Positions 35,865 to 44,316 of a stretch of DNA of 64,000 nucleotides are shown piece by piece. The stretch's first letter is position 1. Each line of letters starts with the position of its first letter. The notes below the pieces were generated by a model. That model saw nothing but the letters and a program-made list of their open reading frames with translations, had not been told where the DNA came from and did no database searches. The DNA comes from JBGVSA01 sp047605765 (GTDB taxonomy: Bacteria > Pseudomonadota > Gammaproteobacteria > Burkholderiales > Rhodocyclaceae). The stretch spans positions 1-64,000 of the forward strand of contig JASGFB010000007.1 in the NCBI GenBank assembly GCA_047605765.1, given 5' to 3'. Made by a program: the position numbers and the translations under genes.

Positions 35865-36746
35865 TCAGTACTGGCTCGCCTGGAAGCGTTTCTCTGCCAG
35901 CAGCTTGATGAGCACTTCGTAGCGGCGGGCATCGAAACGGCCATCGGCCACGGCGGCACGGATGGCGCAATCGGGTTCCGATTCGTGGCGGCAGTCGCGG
36001 AAGCGGCAGTGCCCGAGCAGTGGGCGGATCTCGCGGAAACCAGTTTCGATTTCTTCGCGGCTCAGGTGCGCCAGGCCGAAGGCTTGCAGGCCAGGGCTGT
36101 CGATGAGTGCGCCGCCGCCCGGCAGTTCATACAGGCGGGCGTGCGTGGTGGTGTGCTTGCCGCTGTCGAGCACGTCCGAGATCTCGCGCGTGGCGGCGGC
36201 GGCATCCGGCACCAGCGCATTGGTCAGGGTGGATTTGCCCATCCCCGACTGTCCCACCAGCAAACTGAGCTGGTCGGCCAGCCGCGGCCGCAGCGCCTCT
36301 GCGCCGGCATGGGCGGACAGCTCCAGCACGTCATAGCCGATGCGGGCGAAGGGGGCCAGTTGCGCGCGTGCGCGCGGCAGGCCATCGGCCAGATCGCACT
36401 TGTTGAGCACGATGAGCAGCGGCACGTCCTGCGAATCGGCCGCGCAGGCGCAGCGCGTGATGAGCTCGTCCGAAAAACTGGGCTCGGTGGCCACCACGAT
36501 CACCACTTGCGTGACGTTGGCGGCGATGAGCTTTTCCTTGAAGGCATCTGCGCGATAGAGCAGCGAGCGGCGCGGCAGGAGCTTGTCGATCACCCCCTGG
36601 TCGGGCGCGCTGGCCGTCACCTCCACGCGATCGCCACATGCCACCACGCTCTTCTTGGCACGCGGGAAACACAGCAGCCGCTCACCACTGTCGAGCCGCA
36701 CGTCGTATTGCCGCCCGAAGGCAGCTACCACCACTCCGGTCGCCAT
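35865..36746 (-). CDS. rsgA: Small ribosomal subunit biogenesis GTPase RsgA
   Basis: Circularly permuted GTPase for late 30S maturation. Motif order is G4 NKCD (115-118), then G1 GQSGMGKS (165-172), then G3 DSPG (216-219), which is diagnostic. The zinc site is C247, C252, H254 and C260. The OB-fold at the N-terminus covers about residues 1-65; at 293 residues the N-terminal extension of E. coli RsgA is missing. It starts one base after the M48 peptidase stop, so they form an operon. Confidence 0.95.
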   Translation of the reverse strand: MATGVVVAAFGRQYDVRLDSGERLLCFPRAKKSVVACGDRVEVTASAPDQGVIDKLLPRRSLLYRADAFKEKLIAANVTQVVIVVATEPSFSDELITRCACAADSQDVPLLIVLNKCDLADGLPRARAQLAPFARIGYDVLELSAHAGAEALRPRLADQLSLLVGQSGMGKSTLTNALVPDAAAATREISDVLDSGKHTTTHARLYELPGGGALIDSPGLQAFGLAHLSREEIETGFREIRPLLGHCRFRDCRHESEPDCAIRAAVADGRFDARRYEVLIKLLAEKRFQASQY

Positions 36747-36747
36747 G

Positions 36748-37992
36748 TCAGCGCTGCAAGTGGGCGATGCGGATCGCCGCCGGTGGGTGGGAATCGTAGA
36801 ACAGCGAGTGCAAAGGGTCCGGCGTCAGGGTGGAGGCGTTGTCGCGATACAGCTTGACCAGCGCCGACACCAGGTCGGCCGCGTTGGCGTGTTCCTTGGC
36901 GTAACTGTCGGCTTCGAATTCATGTTGGCGCGACCACATGCTGGCCAGCGGCGAGAAGGGGAACAGCACCACCGGCAGCACCAGTGAGAACAGCATCAGC
37001 GCCAGCGCGTTGCTCTGGGCAGAAACGCCCAGGCCCTCGTAGAACCAGGGCTGCGCGATGAGATAGCCGAGCAGGGCCATGAACAGGAAGGAGCCCAGGC
37101 CGAGCACCAGTAGTCGCTTGATGAGATGGCGCCGCTTGAAGTGACCCAGCTCGTGCGCCAGCACGGCTTCGATTTCGGTCGGGGCCAGCGAGGCGAGCAA
37201 GGTGTCGAAGAAGACGATGCGCTTGCCGGCGCCAAAGCCTGTGAAGTAGGCATTGCCATGAGCCGAACGGCGCGAGCCGTCCATCACGAACAGCCCCTTG
37301 GCGCGAAAGCCGCAGCGTGCCAACAGCGCCTCGACGCGTGTCTTGAGCGATTCGTCCTTGAGCGGTTCGAACTTGTTGAACAGCGGTGCGATGAAAATCG
37401 GGTAGATCACCATGGCGGCCAGGTTCACCGTCAGCCAGAAGGCCCAGGTCCACACCCACCACAGATCGCCGGCGCGCGCCATCAACCACAGCACCACCCA
37501 TAGCAACGGAGCGCCGATGATGACCGCCAGTGCTCCCTGCTTGGCGAGGTCGGCACAGAACAGGCGCAGCGTGGTGCGGTTGAAGCCGAAGCGCGATTCG
37601 AGGCGAAAGGTGCGGTAGAGCGTCAGCGGCAGGTCGTAGAAAAAGCCGACCACGCCCGCCAGGCCGAACAGCAGCACGCCATGGACCAGGCCGGCCGGGT
37701 CGAACCAGCGGGCCAACAGGTCATGCGCCCATTGCAGGCCGCCGCCGAGGGTCAGCACCAGCAGCCACAGGGTCGACAGGGCGAGGTCGATCAGCCCCAG
37801 GTTGGACTTGGCCACCGTGTAGTCGGCCGCGCGCTGATGGGCGTGCAGGGGAATGTCGGCGGCAAAGGCGCCCGGCACCGTGCCGCGATGGGCGCGCACA
37901 TGGCTCGCATGGCGCCGGTTGAGCCACAGGCGCAGCACGATCGACAGTGCCAGCAGCAGCAGGAAAACGGTCGTCAAAGCGTTGGCGTTCAT
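36748..37992 (-). CDS. M48 family (Ste24/CAAX-type) membrane metalloprotease
   Basis: 414-residue integral membrane zinc protease of the Ste24 type. Zinc motif HELGH is at residues 280-284, followed by the distant ligand in EFEADSYA. About seven transmembrane segments are visible, consistent with the eukaryotic CAAX protease architecture rather than the smaller HtpX. The frame stays open upstream; ATG 37992 is the family-like start. It is divergent from orn and cotranscribed with rsgA, an arrangement common in Betaproteobacteria. Confidence 0.92.
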   Translation of the reverse strand: MNANALTTVFLLLLALSIVLRLWLNRRHASHVRAHRGTVPGAFAADIPLHAHQRAADYTVAKSNLGLIDLALSTLWLLVLTLGGGLQWAHDLLARWFDPAGLVHGVLLFGLAGVVGFFYDLPLTLYRTFRLESRFGFNRTTLRLFCADLAKQGALAVIIGAPLLWVVLWLMARAGDLWWVWTWAFWLTVNLAAMVIYPIFIAPLFNKFEPLKDESLKTRVEALLARCGFRAKGLFVMDGSRRSAHGNAYFTGFGAGKRIVFFDTLLASLAPTEIEAVLAHELGHFKRRHLIKRLLVLGLGSFLFMALLGYLIAQPWFYEGLGVSAQSNALALMLFSLVLPVVLFPFSPLASMWSRQHEFEADSYAKEHANAADLVSALVKLYRDNASTLTPDPLHSLFYDSHPPAAIRIAHLQR

Positions 37993-38059
37993 GGGGGACG
38001 ATTGTTGGGCGGGCCTCGTGCGACAATGCCCGTCGATTTTGATTGGAGGTCGAAAAATT

Positions 38060-38611
38060 ATGGCACAAGACCAGAACCATCTCGTCTGGGTGGACATGGA
38101 AATGACCGGGCTGGAGCCCGAGCGCGATCACATCATCGAGATCGCCATGATCGTCACCAACAGCCGGCTCGAAGTGGTCGCCGAAGCGCCGGTGGTGGTG
38201 GTCCACCAGCCGGACAGCATCCTCGATGCCATGGACGACTGGAACAAGAACACGCACGGCCGTTCCGGCCTGATCGACAAGGTGCGCGCCTCGACCACCA
38301 GCGAAGCGGCCGCCGAGGCGCTGCTGCTGGACTGGATGCGCCAATACGTGCCGTCGCGCACCACGCCGATGTGCGGCAATTCGATCGGCCAGGACCGCCG
38401 CTTCATGGTGCGCTACATGCCGCAACTGGAAGCTTACTTCCACTATCGCAATCTGGATGTGTCCACGCTGAAGGAGCTGGCCCGCCGCTGGCACCCGGCG
38501 ATGGCCGCCGGTTTTGTCAAGCGCGGCGCCCACACGGCGCTCGCCGACATCCAGGAATCCATCGCCGAACTGGCCTACTACCGCGACAACTTCCTGCGTC
38601 TGCCGGCGTAG
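38060..38611 (+). CDS. orn: Oligoribonuclease Orn
   Basis: Degrades 2-mer RNAs, including pGpG from c-di-GMP turnover. DEDD-family exonuclease: WVDMEMTGLEPERD supplies the first Asp and Glu, GNSIGQDRRFM the third, and HTALADIQESIAEL the last Asp with its His. 183 residues is the normal size. Start at ATG 38060 with GGAGG at 38045-38049. Divergent from the M48 gene. Confidence 0.96.
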   Translation: MAQDQNHLVWVDMEMTGLEPERDHIIEIAMIVTNSRLEVVAEAPVVVVHQPDSILDAMDDWNKNTHGRSGLIDKVRASTTSEAAAEALLLDWMRQYVPSRTTPMCGNSIGQDRRFMVRYMPQLEAYFHYRNLDVSTLKELARRWHPAMAAGFVKRGAHTALADIQESIAELAYYRDNFLRLPA

Positions 38612-38621
38612 CGGCAGCGCG

Positions 38622-39845
38622 TCAATGCGCCGGCGGCGTGGTCGCCGCTGACGCATTGTCCATCCGCTGGAGCAATTCTTCTTCGAGCTTGGCTTCCTGC
38701 CCGAGCTGTGCAATCACCTCGCGGAACGTCATCAGGGCGCCATCGTCGTCGAAGTTGAGCACCTTGTTCTGGTAGGCGATATGGCCGTACTGATCGCGCG
38801 CCAGGACGAAAAGGCGCCGATACAGCGCGAACACCCGTTTCTGGTTGTCATGGAAGGCCATGTAGGTGGGCAACTGGCTGTTGAACAGCGCCCCCAGGCC
38901 TGGAGGCAGGGCAGGGTCGGCCAGCGCCTGGCTGTAGGGAGAGAGGCCTTCGACCGCCGCCATCAGGGCTGCATTGCGCACATCCAGCGCCTGCTCGACC
39001 TGTGTGATGGTCTCCAGCCTGGTATTGATGGCATCCAGCGACACCAGTGTTTCCGGCGCCACGATGTCGGACAGGCCGCTGCGGAGCAGCGTCAGGTAGC
39101 GTTGATTGGCGCGGCCCACGGTCTGCGCCGTTTGCAGCAGATACTGCACGGCTTCGCGCCGCGACGCCGGCCATTGGGCGCTTTCCTTGTCATCCAGAAT
39201 GGCCAGCCCTGGTAGGTCGGGCTCCGTGACCAGCAGATTGACACGTATCGGCAGTTGCGCCGGCGATTTGCGCAGATAGGCGGCGAACGAGTTTTTTCCG
39301 TATTCCAGCCCACGCCGTCGCATAGCTTGCGCGAGTTCTGCGGACTTGAACCGCTCCAGCATGCGCAGGCCGGGCGAGTCGACAAAAGCCGCCATCACTT
39401 TGTCATCGGCTGCCGTGAAATAACGGCGCACATCCGGCGGCGGGCCGCCCTTCCTGGACTGCCGGGCCAGTTCGGCAAAGCGTTTGCCGGTCGGTGTGGC
39501 CAGAAACGCCAGCATGCTGGTGACTTCTTCCGGCGTTGAAAACCGTGCGAACTCTTCGACGACCACAGTCCGCATGCCGTCCATATCGTCCTGCGCCAGC
39601 CACGTCGCGGCCAGCGCCGTGTCGTTGTTGGCCTGCAATTTGGCCACGTTGCGCTGTAACTCGGCCACCATGAATTCGTCGAAACCGAAAATCTGCATGA
39701 TTTTGCGCAGCCCTGCCTCGTGGGGCGCGGGCGCCGCCTGCGTCATGCAGGGCGACCAGGCGGCGATCGACAGCATCAGGCAGAGCAGGGCGCGCACCAG
39801 CGTGCAGGCCCGGCAGGATCGATTGGATGTCGGCATGGTGATCAT
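38622..39845 (-). CDS. Exported protein of unknown function (DUF2059-like segment)
   Basis: 407-residue protein with an N-terminal signal peptide (hydrophobic LVRALLCLMLSIAAW, likely cut near TQAAPAP). A segment about residues 50-125 resembles DUF2059 (FSTPEEVTSMLAFLATPTGKRFAEL), a helical domain often seen in exported proteins. The C-terminal two thirds are helical and unassigned. The ATG at 39845 overlaps the stop of the upstream transglutaminase protein (ATGA), so the two are translationally coupled and probably act together in the periplasm. Confidence 0.75.
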   Translation of the reverse strand: MITMPTSNRSCRACTLVRALLCLMLSIAAWSPCMTQAAPAPHEAGLRKIMQIFGFDEFMVAELQRNVAKLQANNDTALAATWLAQDDMDGMRTVVVEEFARFSTPEEVTSMLAFLATPTGKRFAELARQSRKGGPPPDVRRYFTAADDKVMAAFVDSPGLRMLERFKSAELAQAMRRRGLEYGKNSFAAYLRKSPAQLPIRVNLLVTEPDLPGLAILDDKESAQWPASRREAVQYLLQTAQTVGRANQRYLTLLRSGLSDIVAPETLVSLDAINTRLETITQVEQALDVRNAALMAAVEGLSPYSQALADPALPPGLGALFNSQLPTYMAFHDNQKRVFALYRRLFVLARDQYGHIAYQNKVLNFDDDGALMTFREVIAQLGQEAKLEEELLQRMDNASAATTPPAH

Positions 39846-42631
39846 CGCGGGGTGGTGGCCGTCAGGCGGGCGCGCTCGCGCAGCGCGGCCGTATGGAGCG
39901 GGCTGTTGATCATGCCTTTGTCGAGGGCACGCTCGTAAAAGGCCGCCGCCAGGCTGGCATGGCCGAGCGCCGAGTGATAGGCGGCGGCATAGAAATACGT
40001 TTCCGCCAACATGGTTTCGAGCACGTCGCCGCTGAAGCGCGCGTACAGCGCCTGCGATACTTGGTCGGGGCTTTGCTGACCCAGGATCATGCCGACGATG
40101 GGCGCCGGCCAATCGGTCTGGACGGTGGTGGTGTCAGCCGGCAGGCCCAGGCGCAGCAGGCTGAGCTGTCGCCAGGCTTCGGCCCGTCCGCGCCCGCGCG
40201 CATCGGTCGACAGCGTGCGTGCCTGCGTGAAATCCGTCAGGGCGCGAGGCAGGTCGCCGTTCAGATAGCGCGCCAGGCCGCGACGCCAGTAAAGATCCGC
40301 GTCGGACGCGTTGGTCGCCAGGGCGCGAGTGAAGCCGTCGATGCTGGTCTGCAGCGCCCCCATGGCAAAGTCGACGGCGCCGGCACAGCCCTGGATCGCC
40401 GCGTCGTCGGGCGCCTGTCTGAGCGCTTCGTCGCGGTCACGCGTGGCGGTGGTGGTCTGACCCAGGTAGGCCTCTGCCATGGCGCGTCCGCACAGCGCGG
40501 TGGCGCGGTCGAGTGCATTGATGCCCGGCTTGGCGAGCGTGCTGCTGGCATCGGCCGCCGTCTGCGACAGATGGCGGCGCACCCCTTCCTTGTAGCTGAG
40601 ATCGGCACGCTGCGCCGGTGCACGGCGCATGTCGCCTTCATCAAAGACAAACCCGCCCGCCACCATGTCGTTCAGGTTGCGGATGGCCTCCAGAAAGGCG
40701 CTCATGTCGGCCGGCTCGACGCGGTCCGACTTGATGGTCAGGTCGATCTGCGCACGTGCCGAACGCCCGGTCTGGGTCAAGGCGCTGGTGGCGCTGAAGG
40801 CGGTCGAACTGACGGTGTTGTCGGTGGGCCGGCGACGGCTGTCGACGGTGTCCGGCAAGGTTATTTCGATTACGTAGCGGGTCGTCGACGGGTAGCCCGG
40901 TACGGCCAGCGGGGCGCTGCGGCGCGCGCTGTTCGGGATGTTGAACAGACCGCGCATGTTGTTGGCGGCATAGCGCGCGATGCGCTGATCCTTGCTGCCC
41001 TCGAAGAAATCGGTGATTTCGTAGTCCAGATCGATACTCGCCGTATTGGCGCGCGGGTTGTCCTTGATCTGCGGCGCGTCGAGCAAACGGGCCTGGCGGT
41101 AGCGGCGGTCCAGATCGCCTTCGTAGAACTTGCGCCATTGCTCCGGCGACACCGAGGTCATGGCGCGCCGCACCGATTCCGCGCCCTGGCCGGCGAAATC
41201 GATGCGTACGTGCATACGCACCGGTGCATCGAAGGCCGTGACGGTGATCTGTTCCGTGCGCGTATCGGTGGTGAGGGCCGCCGGCGCGGCGGCGGTGCGG
41301 CGCAGTGCGCGTTCGCCGGGGGCTATAAGCAGGACGTCGGTATCGACGTGGGGCCGCCCGATGCGGTCCAGGTCGCCGGTCTGGCGGCGCAGGGTCGGGT
41401 CGATGAAATACTCGCCATCCGCCAGACGGACCCGGGCAATGACGTGGTCGAAATCGAGCGGGCTCGGCAGCAGTTTGGCCAGACCGCGCCGGTTCTGCGT
41501 GGACAGCAGTGCCGGCACGGCGTCGATGCCCAGTCGGCGCAGCACGGTGACGAGGAGCAGCGTCTTGTCCTTGCAATCGCCGAAGCGGCGGGCCAGCACC
41601 TCCGCCGGGGGCGCCGGGCGGTGCGAGTTTTCGCCAAAAGGCTGAGCCAGGTAGCGGATGTCGTCCTGCACGGATTCGAGCGCCGCCATCACTTGCTGGC
41701 GCGGTGTGCCGGCCTTGCGCACCTTGGCCACCAGGGCGTCGATGCCGGCGTCCGCGCCCGTGGGGACGGCGAACAACGGCAGCGCCCAGTCGACCACCTC
41801 AGACCATTGCGAGAATTCCGACCACTGGATCGCCCGCAGCACGTCGACATCGGCCGGGATGAACTCGTCCAGTGGCACTTCGGGCAGATTGCTGGCCTCC
41901 AGGCGCAGGGTACGGCGCCCGTTGGCAGTGCGTTCGATGGGCTGCACGGGCTGCGCCGTGGCCGGTCCGAGCATGCGATAGTGGATGGCGCGTTGCGCGG
42001 GGGCGTCGAGGCTGACGATACGGCGGACCACCGGATAAGGCAGATCCCACTCCGCGCTATCGAAGAAGCGGCCGTTGAACACCGGGTTCTGCCCCAACAG
42101 GCTGTAGGCGATGTCGAGGGTATCGCCGACACGGATGTCGTCAACCACGACGATCGCCGTCAGCCAGCCGCTGATGGTCAGGTTATCGTTGTCCTGCTGT
42201 GGCCGGACGAAACGCACCTGGGCCTGCGCCAGCTTATCGATGCGCTGGCCCTGGCGCAGCACCGCCAGGCGGCGCAGCACCAGTTGCTGGTAGTCGGGCT
42301 GGAAGGACACCGAATACTGGCCGAGGGTGCCCAGCGCCGACTGGTCGTTGGCCTGCCAGGCGCGATGCACGAGGATGTCCGTCGAACCTTCCTCCAGCCG
42401 GATCTGGGTATGGCCCAGGCGGACGATCATCGGCCCCCGATTGTCGGGCGCCGACGGGGCGTCGACCCACTCGGCCCACGACGGCCAGGCACTCTGGCGC
42501 GAGAAGGCGTGCGCAGGCACGTCGATGTTCTCTTCGGCCGGCGCTGCCCACGCCGACGGTATCGACAGGCTGCTGGCGCCTAGCCAGCAGCAACCCAGCG
42601 CGATGCGCAGGGCCTTGAGACAAGACCGCAT
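39842..42631 (-). CDS. DUF3857-transglutaminase-TPR exported protein
   Basis: 929 residues with a signal peptide (ending near WAAPAEE). Residues roughly 60-250 match the DUF3857 pattern; a transglutaminase-like core follows with Cys in FGDCKDKTLLL, His in DFDHVIARV and Asp in YFIDPTLRR, an intact Cys-His-Asp triad. The last 250 residues hold TPR-like helices (AEAYLGQTTTATRDRDEAL, YWRRGLARYLNGDLPRAL). Similar proteins are predicted periplasmic, with unknown substrate. A very long open frame on the opposite strand (39893-42583) is a codon-bias artefact. Confidence 0.88.
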   Translation of the reverse strand: MRSCLKALRIALGCCWLGASSLSIPSAWAAPAEENIDVPAHAFSRQSAWPSWAEWVDAPSAPDNRGPMIVRLGHTQIRLEEGSTDILVHRAWQANDQSALGTLGQYSVSFQPDYQQLVLRRLAVLRQGQRIDKLAQAQVRFVRPQQDNDNLTISGWLTAIVVVDDIRVGDTLDIAYSLLGQNPVFNGRFFDSAEWDLPYPVVRRIVSLDAPAQRAIHYRMLGPATAQPVQPIERTANGRRTLRLEASNLPEVPLDEFIPADVDVLRAIQWSEFSQWSEVVDWALPLFAVPTGADAGIDALVAKVRKAGTPRQQVMAALESVQDDIRYLAQPFGENSHRPAPPAEVLARRFGDCKDKTLLLVTVLRRLGIDAVPALLSTQNRRGLAKLLPSPLDFDHVIARVRLADGEYFIDPTLRRQTGDLDRIGRPHVDTDVLLIAPGERALRRTAAAPAALTTDTRTEQITVTAFDAPVRMHVRIDFAGQGAESVRRAMTSVSPEQWRKFYEGDLDRRYRQARLLDAPQIKDNPRANTASIDLDYEITDFFEGSKDQRIARYAANNMRGLFNIPNSARRSAPLAVPGYPSTTRYVIEITLPDTVDSRRRPTDNTVSSTAFSATSALTQTGRSARAQIDLTIKSDRVEPADMSAFLEAIRNLNDMVAGGFVFDEGDMRRAPAQRADLSYKEGVRRHLSQTAADASSTLAKPGINALDRATALCGRAMAEAYLGQTTTATRDRDEALRQAPDDAAIQGCAGAVDFAMGALQTSIDGFTRALATNASDADLYWRRGLARYLNGDLPRALTDFTQARTLSTDARGRGRAEAWRQLSLLRLGLPADTTTVQTDWPAPIVGMILGQQSPDQVSQALYARFSGDVLETMLAETYFYAAAYHSALGHASLAAAFYERALDKGMINSPLHTAALRERARLTATTPR

Positions 42632-42659
42632 TGTTTCCCCGGTGTAAGACGATGAACTG

Positions 42660-42684
42660 ACCTGATCGATGACGTCAGGTTTTT
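42660..42684 (+). other. hairpin with T tract, no plus-strand gene upstream
   Basis: ACCTGA (42660-42665) pairs with TCAGGT (42675-42680) and a TTTTT tract follows on the plus strand. Both neighbouring genes are on the minus strand, so it would terminate only antisense transcription or be incidental. Confidence 0.35.
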
Positions 42685-42753
42685 CTTACATCTTAACGTC
42701 TTTATACATACCAGGAGGGAGACAAAGCGGGCAGGTGGCAAGCGGGGGCTGGC

Positions 42754-42987
42754 TCAGTCCCGCAGGCGGACGTTGAGCTGGTCGACCACCTCCGCCCAAT
42801 CGGCATCGAGCATGATCTGCTGGCGCAGCAGATCGGCCTGGGCGGGCGTCCAGCACGGCGCGTCGAACAGCGAGATGGTGGTCGGCACGGGGCGATGGGC
42901 CAGGATAAAGGCATCGATGGAGGCCGCGTCGTCGGGGAGTCCGAGTTGCGCGAACAGATTGTTGAGCGTGTGCAGCGGTGCTTCCAT
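42754..42987 (-). CDS. DUF2789 family small protein
   Basis: 77-residue acidic cytoplasmic protein matching DUF2789: HTLNNLFAQLGLP, HRPVPTTISLFDAPCWTPAQADLLRQ and ADWAEVVDQLN. Function unknown; the family is common in proteobacteria. The ATG at 42987 is chosen over one at 43026 because the conserved domain starts here. It is alone on the minus strand. Confidence 0.85.
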   Translation of the reverse strand: MEAPLHTLNNLFAQLGLPDDAASIDAFILAHRPVPTTISLFDAPCWTPAQADLLRQQIMLDADWAEVVDQLNVRLRD

Positions 42988-43185
42988 AGTGGTCTCCGTG
43001 TGGGGTGGTGAGGCGTCTTGCAGCATAGGCGCTGGCTGCGGCCCGTGCTGGCATGGGTTGGATCAGCATGCGCCGCGCCTACCGATGCGCATGCCATATA
43101 GGGGGTGCGTTTGTCGGCGTAGGACGAATCCGCTTGTCTGGCGTCGCCGGATGGCCATAATCCGAACACGAGCACGGAGGTCATT

Positions 43186-43815
43186 ATGCAGAGCATCAAA
43201 ACGCGATTGCTGTTGCTGGTGTTGATCATGCTCGCCGAAGCCTGGCTGCTGTGGCCACCCGGTGGATGGCAACCGAACTGGCCCGCTGCCGTCGTGCTGG
43301 CGGTGCTGATCGGCGTATTCCTGCTATTCGAATGGAATCAGGCGCGCGCCAATCGGCGCGATCTGGTCGTGGTGCAGCGCCAGCGCGATGCGCTGTTGCT
43401 CGAGCAGATCGACAGCTTGATGCCCGACGCTGCCGTCATGGCGTTTCTCGAAGGCCACGACTTCATCGGCGCTTTCGATCGCGCGCAGGTCGAGCCGGTG
43501 TTCCGCCTCGTGCGCGGGTGGCGCGCCATCGGTGAAGAATTCGTGAGCGTTCCGCTGCAAAAGGTCGCCCGCGATCTGAATGAAGCCGCGACCGACCTGG
43601 CGCTCAAGCTGGGGCAGTACACGCAGTCGCAGGACTCCGGGCAATTTGGTGTCAAACCCGAAGAGGACGTGATGCCCGCCGAGCGCGACCGTGAAGAGGC
43701 CCGCGCACTCAACGAGGCGGCCAGCGCCTTCGTGCGGGCGCATGACCGCTTCGTCAAGGTGGCACACGGCAATCTTGCCAAGGACGCGACGGCGGTCCAG
43801 CCCATCGTCGTGTGA
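43186..43815 (+). CDS. Putative membrane protein of unknown function
   Basis: 209-residue protein with two N-terminal transmembrane helices (LLLLVLIMLAEAWLLW and AAVVLAVLIGVFLLFEW, about residues 8-48), followed by a long hydrophilic, charged helical region. A GGAGG ribosome site precedes the ATG. I do not recognise the family; the codon pattern and the strong ribosome site indicate a real gene. Confidence 0.7.
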   Translation: MQSIKTRLLLLVLIMLAEAWLLWPPGGWQPNWPAAVVLAVLIGVFLLFEWNQARANRRDLVVVQRQRDALLLEQIDSLMPDAAVMAFLEGHDFIGAFDRAQVEPVFRLVRGWRAIGEEFVSVPLQKVARDLNEAATDLALKLGQYTQSQDSGQFGVKPEEDVMPAERDREEARALNEAASAFVRAHDRFVKVAHGNLAKDATAVQPIVV

Positions 43816-43859
43816 GCCTCACGCAGGGCGGTTGTGCCGCGCCCCGGCGGGCTTCGCCG

Positions 43860-44081
43860 CTACTTCTTGTTCTTGCCCACCTGATTGCCGATGACACCGC
43901 CTACCGCGGCGCCGCCCAGCGTGCCGACCGCGCCACCGTCATCGATGATGGCACCGGCGGCGCCCCCAATGGCCGCGCCGACCGCGGTGTCGCGTTCGCG
44001 CGGCGTCATGTTGGCGCAGGCACCCAGGCCCATGATGAGACTCAGGCCGAGGGCTGCGGCCAGGGATGTGCGAGGCTTCAT
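43860..44081 (-). CDS. Glycine-zipper lipoprotein (OsmB-like)
   Basis: 73-residue lipoprotein: signal peptide ending in IMGLGAC, then a glycine-zipper domain (AVGAAIGGAAGAIIDDGGAVGTLGGAAVGG, seen as AVGAAIGGAAGAII and GGAAVGGVIGNQVG) and a Lys-rich tail KNKK. Similar small proteins sit in the outer membrane and respond to osmotic or envelope stress. A strong AAAAAGGAG ribosome site precedes the ATG. It is divergent from the purine permease. Confidence 0.88.
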   Translation of the reverse strand: MKPRTSLAAALGLSLIMGLGACANMTPRERDTAVGAAIGGAAGAIIDDGGAVGTLGGAAVGGVIGNQVGKNKK

Positions 44082-44316
44082 GGTTGTCTCCTTTTTTGTC
44101 GAACCGTTGCGGGAACGGGATAACACCCTGTCCGCAAGGAGCAGACCCGCGGAGCGCGTATTGCATCCGTTGTCAATATCGAATCTCGCATGTGGTTTTT
44201 TCTTGTGGCGAGTAAAATCGCGCCGCGCGACGGCACAGGCGCTGCCGCCCGCCATTGCTGCGCCGCCCCGGCGGCCAGCCATCTCTGTCATCAGTCTTAA
44301 GGAAAGACTTACTTCC

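Noticed and set aside
39893..42583. 896-codon open frame on the plus strand, antisense to the transglutaminase/TPR gene
   Set aside because: No recognisable domain, His/Arg/Gly-rich composition and exact opposition to a gene with clear motifs; long antisense frames are common in DNA with GC-rich third positions.
39842..42631. The DUF3857-transglutaminase protein as the missing partner of the Anbu cluster
   Set aside because: It has a signal peptide and a different architecture from the cytoplasmic transglutaminase of Anbu clusters, is on the opposite strand and is separated by three unrelated genes.
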